Shown: positions 54,641 through 63,649, counted from the first letter of the stretch. The stretch: 64,000 nucleotides of DNA from Cardiobacteriaceae bacterium (GCA_030529365.1 JAUMXB010000010.1:1-64000), one strand, 5' to 3'. Notes: generated by a model from the sequence alone, not told the origin. Numbers and translations are program-made.

Positions 54641-54698
54641 GCACTGCCTTGGTACTGATTACCAATTCTTAGTTTTCCATCCATTTTTGGAGTCAATC

Positions 54699-55442
54699 AT
54701 GAAGAAGCAGGCAGGTTTGAGAAATTCTTTGCTTTCATTGGCCGTTTTGCTGGCGGGGCAGGCGGTGGCGGCATCATCCGAAGTGACGTATCCGGCGTAT
54801 TTCGAGAAAATTTCGCCCATCGTCATGCAGGATGATCTCGCGAAAATCCTCGGCTCTTCCAATGGCCTCTTTGAATATACTTTTGCCGATGCCGCCAAGG
54901 GCGCGGGGCATGTCTGCCCGGCAGTGGCCGGTGCGTGGATGGAAACGCGCGTGGCCTTGCAGGCGCTTTATGGCGAGGAAACACCGGTGCGCGGACGCAT
55001 TCACGTGATTCTCAAGGGCAGCGAGGATGACGGCTTTACCGGCGCGATGGCGAACGTCATCGGCATGATTACCGGCGCCACGCGCAAGCAGGGCTTTGGC
55101 GGACAATTCGGCGCGCCCGAGCACAAGCGCCAGGATTTGCTCGCCTTCAAGAACGACAACAGCGAAGGGCCGATGTACGCGATCTTCACCCGTCTCGATG
55201 CCGCTCTCAAGCCGGAAAAATGCGTGAAAGTGGTCTATAACCCGCAGGCTGTGCCGTTCAAGGAAGAAATCAAGCCCTTGATGGCGAAAGTGAAGAAAGG
55301 CGAGGCCAGCGACGGGGAAAAGGCGGAATTTGGCACGCTGTGGCAGGAGCGCGTCGAGCGCATGATCATCACCAATTTCGAGGAAGGCAGAAATGCGGAG
55401 ATGATCCGGCTGGAAGAGTGCAACGTTGCCGATCATTTCTGA
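54699..55442 (+). CDS. Secreted FmdE-like protein, possibly iron-regulated
   Basis: 247 aa with a signal peptide (LLSLAVLLAGQAVAA). The segment GAGHVCPAVAGAWMETRVALQALYG (about 67-91) followed by VIGMITGATRKQGFGGQFGAP recalls the FmdE domain, with a GHxCP metal-binding motif. FmdE itself is linked to formylmethanofuran dehydrogenases, but many stray homologues have unknown roles. The start at 54699 follows GGAG by 6 nt. A candidate Fur box overlaps its promoter. The family assignment is tentative. Confidence 0.6.
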   Translation: MKKQAGLRNSLLSLAVLLAGQAVAASSEVTYPAYFEKISPIVMQDDLAKILGSSNGLFEYTFADAAKGAGHVCPAVAGAWMETRVALQALYGEETPVRGRIHVILKGSEDDGFTGAMANVIGMITGATRKQGFGGQFGAPEHKRQDLLAFKNDNSEGPMYAIFTRLDAALKPEKCVKVVYNPQAVPFKEEIKPLMAKVKKGEASDGEKAEFGTLWQERVERMIITNFEEGRNAEMIRLEECNVADHF

Positions 55443-55461
55443 GCGCTGTTTGATATGCGTC

Positions 55462-55487
55462 AACCCGCCGTCATGGCGGGTTTTTTG
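55462..55487 (+). terminator. Terminator between the FmdE-like gene and rsmI
   Basis: AACCCGCC-GTCAT-GGCGGGTTTTTT. Confidence 0.9.
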
Positions 55488-55538
55488 ATGGCGGAATTCG
55501 GCACTATACTGCACGCTTTTCACGGCGCGGAGAAACGC

Positions 55539-56378
55539 ATGGCGGGCACATTGTTTGTGGTGGCGACACCGATTGGGCATCTGGAAGATATCTCGGCGCG
55601 GGCGCAGGCCACCTTGCGCGCGGCGGCAGTGATTGCCTGCGAGGATACGCGGGTGAGCCGCCGCCTGCTCGATGCCTGCGGCATTGCCACGCCGCTGGTG
55701 GCGCTGCATCAGCACAACGAACGCGGCGCGGCTGAGGCACTGCTGGCGCGCTTGCAGGCAGGCGAGGATGTGGCGCTGATTTCGGATGCGGGCACGCCGC
55801 TGGTGTCTGATCCGGGCGCGACGTTGACGCGCATGGCGCATGAGACAGGCATCAGGGTATCGCCCGTGCCGGGTGCGAGTGCGGTGATGGCGGCCCTGTC
55901 GGCAAGCGGTTTGCCGGGGGATGCCTTCCATTTCGCCGGATTCGTGCCGAGCCGCGCGGGTGAACGCACGCGCTTTCTTGAAAGCTTTCGCGCGAGCGCC
56001 GTGACTACCGTGATGTTCGAAACGCCGCACCGCATTGCCGATACGCTCGCGGCGATGGCGGAAAGCTATGCGGGCGGGCGCGTGCTGGTGATTGCGCGCG
56101 AGCTGACCAAGCAGTTCGAAGAAATTGTGCGCCTGCGCATTGATGAGGCGTGCGCGTGGCTTGCCAGCGATGCCAACCATGCGCGCGGCGAATTCGTGCT
56201 TGTGCTCGACGCGGCAGAAGTGCAAACCGATGACGCCGCCTGGCAGGCGCTTGCCGAAGATTTGCGCGCGGCGGGCGTATCGAGCCGCGATGCCGCCGCC
56301 ATCGTTGCGCGGCATTGCGATGCGCCCAAGAAAGCGGTGTACCAATATCTGATTGCCGCGGACGGGGAAAATCGCTAA
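55539..56378 (+). CDS. rsmI: 16S rRNA (cytidine-1402-2'-O)-methyltransferase
   Basis: 279 aa. TLFVVATPIGHLEDISARAQATLRAAAVIACEDTRVSRRLL, LISDAGTPLVSDPGATL, VSPVPGASAVMAALSASGLP and FVPSR are diagnostic of the tetrapyrrole-methylase fold enzyme RsmI. A -10-like TATACT at 55505 and GGAG before the start suggest its own promoter. Followed closely by gmk. Confidence 0.95.
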   Translation: MAGTLFVVATPIGHLEDISARAQATLRAAAVIACEDTRVSRRLLDACGIATPLVALHQHNERGAAEALLARLQAGEDVALISDAGTPLVSDPGATLTRMAHETGIRVSPVPGASAVMAALSASGLPGDAFHFAGFVPSRAGERTRFLESFRASAVTTVMFETPHRIADTLAAMAESYAGGRVLVIARELTKQFEEIVRLRIDEACAWLASDANHARGEFVLVLDAAEVQTDDAAWQALAEDLRAAGVSSRDAAAIVARHCDAPKKAVYQYLIAADGENR

Positions 56379-56405
56379 AGTCTCGCGCCAAATTTCGGAG
56401 GGAAC

Positions 56406-57017
56406 ATGAAAGGTCAGCTTTGGATCGTGGCCGCGCCGTCCGGCGGCGGCAAGACCTCGTTGATTGGCGAGGCGGTGCGCGTGCTCGATGGCGTGGTGGA
56501 ATCCGTGTCGCACACCACGCGCGAATGCCGCCCCGGCGAGGAAAACGGCGTGCATTATCATTTTGTCTCGCAAGCGGATTTCGACGATTTGGTCGCCAAG
56601 GGCGATTTTCTCGAATGGGCGCAGGTTTTCCAGCATGCCTATGGCACCTCGGGCGCGAAAGTCGATGAACTGCTCGATGCGGGCTACGACGTGATCCTCA
56701 ACATCGACTGGCAGGGCGCGCAGCAGGTGAAGGCCAAGCGCCCGGATACGCGCATGGTTTTCCTGTTGCCGCCTTCGCTCGACGCGCTGCGCGAACGCCT
56801 CACCAAACGCGGGCAGGACAGCGATGCCGTGGTTGAGAAGCGCATGGCGCAAGCCACCGAGCAAATCGGCCATTGGCGCGAGTTTGAATACGTGATCGTC
56901 AATGACGACTTCGCACGCGCCGCGCGCGAACTGCAAGGGCTGATTCTCGCCGACCGCCTGAAACGCGAACGCTGCTGCGGCGATTTGCAGGCGCTGCTCG
57001 GCAGATTGGGGCAGTGA
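56406..57017 (+). CDS. gmk: Guanylate kinase
   Basis: 203 aa. P-loop APSGGGKTSL near residue 10, SVSHTTRECRPGEENGVHYHFVS (GMP binding) near 35, and NIDWQGAQQVK near 97. Converts GMP to GDP. rpoZ, the common next gene, is not present. Confidence 0.97.
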   Translation: MKGQLWIVAAPSGGGKTSLIGEAVRVLDGVVESVSHTTRECRPGEENGVHYHFVSQADFDDLVAKGDFLEWAQVFQHAYGTSGAKVDELLDAGYDVILNIDWQGAQQVKAKRPDTRMVFLLPPSLDALRERLTKRGQDSDAVVEKRMAQATEQIGHWREFEYVIVNDDFARAARELQGLILADRLKRERCCGDLQALLGRLGQ

Positions 57018-57220
57018 ATGAAAGACATTCACCATCGCGCCACGACGGACGTTGCAGGCAACCTCCCTGCCTGATGCCCGATATCGGAAACGTCAGTCAT
57101 GAATCACTGACGTTGGGGCAAGCGCATACCCGCAGGGCGTGAGGATGCAGTTTGCCTGGGTTCATTCGTGTGCATTCGTGTGCGTGTCGGCGTTGCTGTC
57201 GCATCTTTGTTTTGGTTTGT
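57018..57220. other. Intergenic stretch with a short inverted repeat
   Basis: AACGTCAGT and ACTGACGTT, 9-bp arms at 57089-57114 with an 8-base gap. No T run follows, so it is not an obvious terminator. Otherwise no gene seen. Confidence 0.55.
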
Positions 57221-57305
57221 TGATAAATTTTCTCATCAATAAGTGCTTATTGCGATAAATTTTCTCATAATAAGCGCTTGTGGATGGTAAAAAAGTACCA
57301 TTTTT
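57221..57305. repeat. AAGCGCTT modular element, copy 16
   Basis: TGATAAATTTTCTCA, core AAGTGCTT 57241-57248, CGATAAATTTTCTCA, core AAGCGCTT 57272-57279 (31 bp), end box TGGTAAAAAAGTACCATTTTT. Ends 9 nt before the next start codon. Confidence 0.92.
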
Positions 57306-57314
57306 GGAGTTTTA

Positions 57315-58235
57315 ATGAAATCATGGAAACTGCCGCATCCCTATGTGATGCTTTTTTTGGCACCGCTTTTCTGGGCGACAAGCAATGTGACCGGGAAAAT
57401 CGGCAAGGGGCTGCTCACGCCGTATGAATTCACGTTCTGGCGCTGGATAGTGGCGGCGGCGGTGATGACGGCGGTGTTCTGGCCGGTGATCCGCGCGGAT
57501 TTGCCGGTGCTGAAAAAGCGCATGCTGTGGCTCTTCATCGTGGGCGGCAGCGGGTTCGCGCTGTTCAATATCGTGCTTTACAGTGCGTTTCGCCATGGCG
57601 CGAGCGTGACCAACGTCTCCATCATTACGGCGCTGATTCCGGTGATGGTGTTGCTGGTGGACGTGTTTTTCCTGCGCGGGCGCGCCCATCCCCTGCAATG
57701 GCTGGGTGTAGCGCTGTCTTTTCTCGGCGTGGTCTGGGTGGTGAGCGGTGGCAGGCCGCTTGCCCTGCTCGAGCAGGGGATTGCACGCGGCGATTCGCTC
57801 GCGTTTGTGACGTCGGCGATTTATGCCGCTTATTCGCTGGCGCTGCGTCATGCGCCCAAGGTGCATTGGGCGAGTTTGCTGTGGGCGATGTGCGTGGCGG
57901 CGGTGGTGGTGAGCGTGCCGTTTTATGCCTATGAAGGGATGACGCAGGGTTTTCGCCTGCCAGGCGTCAAGGCATGGCTGCTGGTTCTGTATGTTGCCAT
58001 TTTCATTGCGATTGTTTCCAAGCTGTTTTACATGGAAAGCGTGATTGCCATTGGTGCGAGCCGTGCGGCGCTGACGATGAATCTGCTGCCGGTGTTCGGC
58101 GCAATCGTTGGCGTGATGTTTTTTGCCGATGAGGAGCTGAGCGCGCATGTGCTGGTGGCGCTGGTGCTGGTGGGCGGCGGGATTTTGCTGTCGGAGTGGG
58201 GCGCGGCACAGCAGCGAAGGTTGGGAATGGTGTGA
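57315..58235 (+). CDS. EamA-family transporter
   Basis: 306 aa. Ten hydrophobic segments in two EamA repeats: APLFWATSNVTGKIGKGLLTPYEFTFWRWIVAA, SITALIPVMVLL-type NVSIITALIPVMVLLVDVFFLRG, and a second repeat ending ALTMNLLPVFGAIVGVMFFADEE. Third EamA exporter in the window. A GGAG within the end of repeat copy 16 serves as its ribosome-binding site. Confidence 0.87.
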   Translation: MKSWKLPHPYVMLFLAPLFWATSNVTGKIGKGLLTPYEFTFWRWIVAAAVMTAVFWPVIRADLPVLKKRMLWLFIVGGSGFALFNIVLYSAFRHGASVTNVSIITALIPVMVLLVDVFFLRGRAHPLQWLGVALSFLGVVWVVSGGRPLALLEQGIARGDSLAFVTSAIYAAYSLALRHAPKVHWASLLWAMCVAAVVVSVPFYAYEGMTQGFRLPGVKAWLLVLYVAIFIAIVSKLFYMESVIAIGASRAALTMNLLPVFGAIVGVMFFADEELSAHVLVALVLVGGGILLSEWGAAQQRRLGMV

Positions 58236-58575
58236 TGGCGGGTTGGCCGCCTTGTAGGGACGTAGCCTGCTACGTCTTGTATGAAGGGAAAGGCGGACGT
58301 TGCAGCCCCGGACGACATTCACCTACGGGAAAACGCATGGCGCGGAAACGGTATTGAAGAACCGGCCGCGCGGTCGCGAAGCGCGAAAAAGAAAATATCC
58401 CGAGACACTACCACAGATGTCAGCAACACAGTGCCTGGCAAGATGCCTGACCGCATGGGCTTACGCCCATCCTGCGAATCGCTGCGCGATGGCGGGCTAA
58501 AGCAAATTGGATTTATCTGTTTACACATGTGGTTGCGACGAAGCGCCTCAAAGCCCCTGGGCGCAGCCGCAGACG
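58236..58575. other. Intergenic region, no recognised gene
   Basis: Begins with a small hairpin ACGTAGC-CTG-CTACGT near 58260. Short open frames exist in several phases, but none resembles a known protein. Confidence 0.5.
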
Positions 58576-58751
58576 CGGGGCTTTTTTGGCGGGGTTACGG
58601 GCTTGGGTGTTTGAGCGACAGCGAGTTTACAAGCCCGCCGCCAAAAGCCCCGCGGCAAGGGAAAACTGCGCCCCGGGGTCGCCTTTCTTTGGTTCCAAAA
58701 CAGGAACACGTCCTTTGGCGACGCAAAGAACGTGTTCCTGTTTTTGGAACC
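58576..58751. repeat. Two large nested inverted repeats (hairpin element)
   Basis: IR1 spans 58576-58652: CGGGGCTTTTTTGGCGGG pairs with CCGCCAAAAGCCCCG, extended by GGGCTT/AAGCCC. IR2 spans 58691-58751: GGTTCCAAAACAGGAACACGT pairs with ACGTGTTCCTGTTTTTGGAACC, with an inner CTTTG/CAAAG stem. Both would form strong cruciforms or RNA hairpins. The GGGGTCGCCTTTCTTTGG wording resembles dispersed repeats in other proteobacteria. An open frame runs through it to 58912, ending in a 39-codon AT-richer tail (start 58794) that I cannot identify. Confidence 0.7.
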
Positions 58752-58946
58752 GGCCGCGCGGCCGCAAAGCGCAATCTCGAAAAGAGCGAACCATGCAGAA
58801 AATCACCATGGACTTGTTGACGCAAATATTGTGGAAAACTTTGTTTCCCTCTCATCCTAATGCCATGCCAGTCGAGCAATTGGCCTTTGCTTTGAATTTC
58901 GTCGATATTTAAACCAAAAACGCTCTAAAGCCCACCTTACGGACAA

Positions 58947-59030
58947 TGAGAAATTTTCTCATCAATAAGCGCTTATGGCGAGAAAATTTATCAACATAAG
59001 CGCTTATTGATGGTAAAAAGTTGCTATTTA
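58947..59030. repeat. AAGCGCTT modular element, copy 17
   Basis: TGAGAAATTTTCTCA, core 58967-58974, CGAGAAAATTTATCA, core 58998-59005 (31 bp), end box TGGTAAAAAGTTGCTATT. Its edge touches the yjdM stop codon. Confidence 0.92.
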
Positions 59031-59363
59031 CGATGATTTCTTGACGAATTCGCTTTTCAGCATCATGCCGCCGAAGCCATCGATTTTGCAGTCGATGTTG
59101 TGGTCGGCGCCGGGGATGACGCGGATGTTTTTCACTTTGGCGCCCTGTTTGATGCTCTGGCTGCTGCCTTTGGGCTTCAGAGCCTTGATGAGGACGACGC
59201 TGTCGCCATCCTGCAAGACGGCGCCGTTGGCGTCGAGGACTTGTTCTTCCGCGTCGGCGGGCGCGGCGTTGTCATCCCATTCATAAGCGCATTCGGGGCA
59301 GATGTTCAGGGTGCCGTCGAAGTAGGCGTAGGGGCTTTGGCATTGCGGGCAGGTGAGGCTCAT
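59028..59363 (-). CDS. yjdM: YjdM/PhnA-family zinc-ribbon protein
   Basis: 111 aa. An N-terminal zinc ribbon with two Cys pairs (CPQC and [10 protein letters not shown]) is followed by the PhnA domain [26 protein letters not shown] and [22 protein letters not shown]. Nearly collinear with E. coli YjdM (formerly PhnA), whose role is unsettled despite the historical phosphonate name. The stop abuts repeat copy 17. Confidence 0.95.
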   Translation of the reverse strand: MSLTCPQCQSPYAYFDGTLNICPECAYEWDDNAAPADAEEQVLDANGAVLQDGDSVVLIKALKPKGSSQSIKQGAKVKNIRVIPGADHNIDCKIDGFGGMMLKSEFVKKSS

Positions 59364-59385
59364 GATGTTTTCCTTGGTTTTGTAA

Positions 59386-60030
59386 TCAGGCGATATGGAA
59401 GTCGGCAGTGAGCGGCGAGTTTTCCAGGGCAAGGCGGATGCGGTCGCCGCTTGCGAGTTTGCCGACGCCCTGCGGGGTGCCGGTGTAGATGATGTCGCCG
59501 GGGTGCAGGGTGAAGTGGCGGCTTAAGTATTCGATGATGTCGGCGATGGGGAAGAGCATGAGGGCGGTGTGGCCGTTTTGGCGGCGTTCGCCGTTCAGGT
59601 CCATGTAAAAGCGGATGTTTTCGGGCTCGAGGCCTTGCGCGGGGACGAAGGGGGTGAGCACGGCGGCGTGGTCGAAGCCTTTGGCGAGTGTCCACGGCAA
59701 GCCGGCGTTTTTGGCTTTTTCCTGTAAATCGCGCGCGGTGAGGTCGAGGCCGAGGGCGTAGCCGGCGATGTGATCAAGCGCTTGTTCACGCGCGATGTTT
59801 TTGCCGCCGTGGCCGAGATGGAGGACGAGTTCGGCTTCGTAGTGGACGTCGTTCGAGGTGGCGGGCAGATGGATGGCGGGAGCCGAGGTGAGCGCGCTTT
59901 GCGGTTTGAGGAAGACGACGGGCTCGGCCGGGCGGGCGTTGCCGAGTTCTTCGATGTGCGCGGCGTAGTTGCGGCCGATGCAGTAGATGGTGTGCAGCGG
60001 ATGGCGGCTGCCGTCAAGATAAGCAAGCAT
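59386..60030 (-). CDS. Fumarylacetoacetate hydrolase-family protein
   Basis: 214 aa. [40 protein letters not shown] (metal-binding Glu pair), and [19 protein letters not shown] are FAH-family landmarks, as in YcgM and oxaloacetate tautomerase/acylpyruvase relatives. Lies 22 nt upstream of yjdM and may be co-transcribed with it. Confidence 0.88.
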   Translation of the reverse strand: MLAYLDGSRHPLHTIYCIGRNYAAHIEELGNARPAEPVVFLKPQSALTSAPAIHLPATSNDVHYEAELVLHLGHGGKNIAREQALDHIAGYALGLDLTARDLQEKAKNAGLPWTLAKGFDHAAVLTPFVPAQGLEPENIRFYMDLNGERRQNGHTALMLFPIADIIEYLSRHFTLHPGDIIYTGTPQGVGKLASGDRIRLALENSPLTADFHIA

Positions 60031-60133
60031 GGGGTTCTCCGGGGAAGTCAGCGCGGCAAGGGTATCACAGTTTCCGCTTTTCCTTGCCGGCGGGTAACAT
60101 GGCGCGCTTTATAAGCCGATAAGGGAGGGTTTT

Positions 60134-60637
60134 ATGGCTGATTTGTATATGTTTTATATGGGCGGCAATGCCGGGCGCAGCAATATCGAGGTGCATGATG
60201 TGCAGTTCGTGGCCTGCGACTCGGTGGAAGAGGCGATTCCGGCGCTGAAGGCGGCGTGGTTCGGCGATGCCAACAAGGTGCATATCGATGGTTATCAGAT
60301 CGTCAACTGGGCAGATGGCTATGCAATCGATCTGGTGCGCGAGGGGACGGAGAACGGCGGGCTGAATCTGTATTTCGTCAATGTGGGCGGTTACTTGCCG
60401 CATCAGCTGGCCGAGGCGCACGAGTTCGGGCTGTTCGTGGCGGAAAATGCGGAAGCGGCCAAGGAGAAGGCGAAGCGCTCGCTGCTGTTGCATCATGCCT
60501 TGCAGCACAAGGACAATCTCAAGGATGTGGATGATTGTCTGCTGCTTGCCGAGGTGAATGGCTGGCAGGTGCGCTTGCGCGAGGATGCGCAGGGCAGTGC
60601 GCTGCCGCCGGAATGGCAGGGGTATCATCCGGTTTGA
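60134..60637 (+). CDS. DUF1543-family protein
   Basis: 167 aa. LYMFYMGGNAGRSNIEVHDVQFVACDSVEEAIPALKAAWFGD and KVHIDGYQIVNWADGYAIDLV match the DUF1543 pattern, a cytoplasmic family without assigned function. Ribosome-binding site AGGGAGG a few bases upstream. Confidence 0.85.
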   Translation: MADLYMFYMGGNAGRSNIEVHDVQFVACDSVEEAIPALKAAWFGDANKVHIDGYQIVNWADGYAIDLVREGTENGGLNLYFVNVGGYLPHQLAEAHEFGLFVAENAEAAKEKAKRSLLLHHALQHKDNLKDVDDCLLLAEVNGWQVRLREDAQGSALPPEWQGYHPV

Positions 60638-60642
60638 AGGGG

Positions 60643-60747
60643 GTATTTTTTCTCGTGATGAAGCGCTTGTTGCGATAAGTTTTCTCTCGCTGCGCGAGCT
60701 GTTCCAGTCGTGACAAACGCTTGTTTATGGTGAAAAATGCTACTTTT
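60643..60747. repeat. AAGCGCTT modular element, copy 18 (interrupted)
   Basis: Core AAGCGCTT at 60661-60668 and a decayed core AAACGCTT at 60715-60722, 54 bp apart, that is 31 plus about 23. The extra bases (around TCGCTGCGCGAGCTG) interrupt the middle box after GATAAGTTTTCTC. The end box is ATGGTGAAAAATGCTACTTTT. A decayed or inserted copy. Confidence 0.7.
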
Positions 60748-60865
60748 GTTGCTTTTGCGAGAAAAACATCAAGCTTGGCTGCCGCCGGCGTGGAGTCGCA
60801 GCAGCGCGGGTCATCCGTGCAACCGGACTTCCGGCCGATAGATCTATATCATATTGATTTTAAAT
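60748..60865. other. Short gap before the TetR-type gene 3' end
   Basis: No gene or regulatory signal recognised. Confidence 0.4.
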
Positions 60866-61507
60866 TTATTTTTGAATTTCGGGGGGGGGGGACATTAATC
60901 CTGCCTCGACGATTACACGCAGTTCGGCGATCAGGCTTGGCATGTCCAGCATGGAGTCCCTATCGTCGGCGTAGATGTTGAAGATGTCCTTGCCATTGAA
61001 GCTGTAGAGGATGGCCTTGAACAGCACGAAGATGCGCCTTTTCAGGCACTCTTCATCGAAATGGGGCAGGCTTTCTTGCAGCAGGCAAAGAAGGGTATGA
61101 ATCATTTCTTCGGAGGCTGCCCGGATGAGCTGATGGCTTTGCGGCGATTCATTGCCGATGCGAATCAGGAGGTTGATTACCTGGAAACCGCGCCGACCGG
61201 GCAGGGCGGAGAGTTCTTCCAGCGGACGCAGCAGGGCATTGACGATATCGGGGATGGTTGCGAGCGGCGGCAGGTTGTGCAGCGCCTGGGCGCAGGAACG
61301 CACATATGGAATATAGCGGTGAAGGAAAATGGCTTTGGTAAGGCCTTCCTTGCTGCCGAAATAATAGTTGACGGCAGCGAGATTGACTTCGGCTTCCTGG
61401 GTGATGTGGCGAAGTGATGTTGCGCTTATACCTTGTGTAATATAGAGTTTTTCGGCTGCTTGGATGATGCGGTCTTTGGTAGGAATTCGGGGAAAGTGCT
61501 CGAGCAT
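60866..61507 (-). CDS. TetR/AcrR-family transcriptional regulator with a poly-C tract at its 3' end
   Basis: 213 aa. An N-terminal HTH (KDRIIQAAEKLYITQGISATSLRHITQEAEVNLAAVNYYFGSKEGL, residues 10-55) is followed by a helical ligand-binding domain. The last codons contain an 11-base C run (plus-strand G tract at 60881-60891), read as SPPPEIQK. Changing the run by one base gives other short tails. The target is unknown; no divergent partner gene is seen. The ATG at 61507 is used. Confidence 0.88.
   Translation of the reverse strand: MLEHFPRIPTKDRIIQAAEKLYITQGISATSLRHITQEAEVNLAAVNYYFGSKEGLTKAIFLHRYIPYVRSCAQALHNLPPLATIPDIVNALLRPLEELSALPGRRGFQVINLLIRIGNESPQSHQLIRAASEEMIHTLLCLLQESLPHFDEECLKRRIFVLFKAILYSFNGKDIFNIYADDRDSMLDMPSLIAELRVIVEAGLMSPPPEIQK
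60881..60891. repeat. Homopolymeric G tract (11 G)
   Basis: The run of 11 G on the plus strand lies inside the 3' end of the TetR-type gene. Tracts of this length are prone to slipped-strand length change. Confidence 0.9.
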
Positions 61508-61651
61508 CTCGAGTCTCCTTCTTGTTATTATTGGCGGAACATTATACGGATATGACAGGGGATGACTATTAAATTAACACATTTGACATGTTTTGATATG
61601 TTTCGAGAAAAATTGATATTTCCGGACATGATACTGAATAAATCCAAAGAG

Positions 61652-61678
61652 GCCGTGCCGTATTTTGGACGGCACGGC
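61652..61678. terminator. Hairpin after hslU
   Basis: GCCGTGCCGT and ACGGCACGGC, 10-bp stem, 7-base loop. Just downstream of the minus-strand hslU stop. The T run is poor in that direction, so the strength is uncertain. Confidence 0.6.
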
Positions 61679-61695
61679 TTGCATCAGGAGCCGGT

Positions 61696-63066
61696 TTACA
61701 GAATGAAGCGGCTCAGGTCTTCGTTGCTGGAAATGTCGCCAAGCGTTTTTTCCACATAGTCGCCATCGATGCGCACGGTGTCGCCGTCGGCGCGGTCGGC
61801 AGCGTCGAATGAGAGGCTTTCGGTCAGCTTTTCCAGCAGGGTGTGCAGGCGGCGCGCGCCGATGTTTTCCGTGGTGCGGTTTACGTGGCAGGCGATTTCC
61901 GCGAGTTTGTTGACGCCGCAGTCAGTAAACTCCAGACGCAGATTTTCCGTGGCGAACAGCGCGGTGTATTGTTTGATGAGCGAGGCATCGGGTTCGGTGA
62001 GGATGCGCTTGAATTCCTCGACGCCGAGCGCTTTCAGCTCGACGCGCACCGGCAGGCGTCCTTGCAGCTCGGGAATGAGGTCGGAAGGCTTGGCGAGATG
62101 GAAAGCGCCGGAAGCGATGAACAAAATATGATCGGTTTTGATCATGCCGTATTTGGTGGAGACGGTCGAGCCTTCCACGAGCGGCAGCAAATCGCGCTGC
62201 ACGCCTTCGCGCGAGACATCTCCGCCGGTGACGTCGCTGCGTTTGGCCACTTTGTCGATTTCGTCGATGAAGACGATGCCGTTCTGCTCGGCATTGCGGA
62301 TGGCGGTTTGCTTGATTTCCTCATCGGAGACGAGGTTGTCCGCTTCTTCTTCAGCGAGCTGCACGAGGGCATCGGCAACGCTCATCTTGCGCTTGCTCTT
62401 GCGGCCGCGGCCAAGGTTTTTGAACATTTCGGTGAGCTGGTTGCTCATTTCTTCCATACCGGGCGGCGTCATCACTTCAAAGGTGGCGCCTGCCGTGTCG
62501 CTGACTTCGATTTCGATGATTTTGTCGTTCAGCTCTTCGCGCAGGATGCGTTCGCGATAGGTTTTGCGCGCGGGGTTGTCGGGCGTGCTTTGCTCGACGT
62601 CATCCGACCACAGGGTTTGCGTGCGCGCGGGCGGCACCAGGGCATCGAGGACGCGCTCGAGCGCTTTTTCGCGTGCCTTGGCTTTCACGCGCACGCGCGC
62701 GCGTTCGCGCTCGAGTTTGATCGCGGTTTCGGCGAGATCACGGATGATGGAATCGACATCGCGGCCGACATAGCCGACTTCGGTGAATTTGGTGGCTTCG
62801 ACCTTGACGAAGGGCGCTTCGGCGAGCTTGGCGAGGCGACGCGCGATTTCGGTTTTGCCGACGCCGGTCGGGCCGATCATCAGGATGTTTTTCGGGGTGA
62901 TTTCACTTCTGAGTGGTTCGTCGATCTGGCGACGGCGCCAGCGGCTGCGCAGGGCATTGGCGACAGCGCGTTTGGCCTCTTTCTGGCCGACGATATGGCG
63001 GTCGAGTTCTTCGACAATTTCACGCGGCGTCATGTTCAAATCACGATATTCGGTGTTGCTGTCCAT
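61696..63066 (-). CDS. hslU: ATP-dependent protease ATPase subunit HslU
   Basis: 456 aa. AAA+ unfoldase partnering Hsl[35 protein letters not shown] near the start, Walker [16 protein letters not shown] near 62, an I-domain insertion, Walker [12 protein letters not shown], sensor region [15 protein letters not shown], and the conserved C-terminal DLSRFIL that docks into HslV. The start at 63066 ([14 protein letters not shown]) with AGGA upstream is chosen. An in-frame extension to 63108 lacks a signal. Three more copies of this same start lie upstream. Confidence 0.97.
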   Translation of the reverse strand: MDSNTEYRDLNMTPREIVEELDRHIVGQKEAKRAVANALRSRWRRRQIDEPLRSEITPKNILMIGPTGVGKTEIARRLAKLAEAPFVKVEATKFTEVGYVGRDVDSIIRDLAETAIKLERERARVRVKAKAREKALERVLDALVPPARTQTLWSDDVEQSTPDNPARKTYRERILREELNDKIIEIEVSDTAGATFEVMTPPGMEEMSNQLTEMFKNLGRGRKSKRKMSVADALVQLAEEEADNLVSDEEIKQTAIRNAEQNGIVFIDEIDKVAKRSDVTGGDVSREGVQRDLLPLVEGSTVSTKYGMIKTDHILFIASGAFHLAKPSDLIPELQGRLPVRVELKALGVEEFKRILTEPDASLIKQYTALFATENLRLEFTDCGVNKLAEIACHVNRTTENIGARRLHTLLEKLTESLSFDAADRADGDTVRIDGDYVEKTLGDISSNEDLSRFIL

Positions 63067-63577
63067 GTAGGAGTCCTTAAATATTGAATCGGAGAGCGCC
63101 GCGTGCACTCGGAGGCAGGCAAAGGCGCTGAAAATAAAGTCACTGCTGGTTGCGGTTGACGGAGAGGTTTGCGGGCGTCATGCGCCTCGTGTCACGGGCG
63201 TCATGTTCAAATCACGATATTCGGTGTTGCTGTCCATGTAGGGGTCCTTGATTTTGAAGAGGAGAGCGCCGCGTGCACTCGGAGGCAGGCAAAGGCGCTG
63301 AAAATAAAGTCACTGCTGGTTGCGGTTGACGGAGAGGTTTGCGGGCGTCATGCGCCTCGTGTCACGGGCGTCATGTTCAAATCACGATATTCGGTGTTGC
63401 TGTCCATGTAGGGGTCCTTGATTTTGAAGAGGAGAGCGCCGCGTGCACTCGGAGGCAGGCAAAGGCGCTGAAAATAAAGTCACTGCTGGTTGCGGTTGAC
63501 GGAGAGGTTTGCGGGCGTCATGCGCCTCGTGTCACGGGCGTCATGTTGAGATCGCGGTATTCGGTTGAGTTGTCCAT
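63067..63577 (-). repeat. Three tandem 170-bp repeats carrying extra hslU start sites
   Basis: Units of about 170 bp repeat with start codons on the minus strand at 63577, 63407 and 63237, then the true hslU start at 63066 (spacings 170, 170, 171). Each unit has AAGGA, ATG and [14 protein letters not shown] ([14 protein letters not shown] in the outermost), then VTRGA and a TGA stop. This gives three 19-residue upstream frames (63577-63518, 63407-63348, 63237-63178). The two inner units are nearly identical, pointing to recent slippage or unequal exchange. Confidence 0.93.
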
Positions 63578-63608
63578 GTAAGAGTCCTTGGATATTGGAA
63601 TGCTTTGT

Positions 63609-63643
63609 GTTGGGGTTCGCCTGCGGCTCACCGCCAACCTGCG
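63609..63643. repeat. GTTGGGGTTCGC...CCGCCAACCTGC small repeat
   Basis: A single unit of the 9083-9412 family, between hslV and the tandem repeats. Confidence 0.7.
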
Positions 63644-63649
63644 GGCGAC

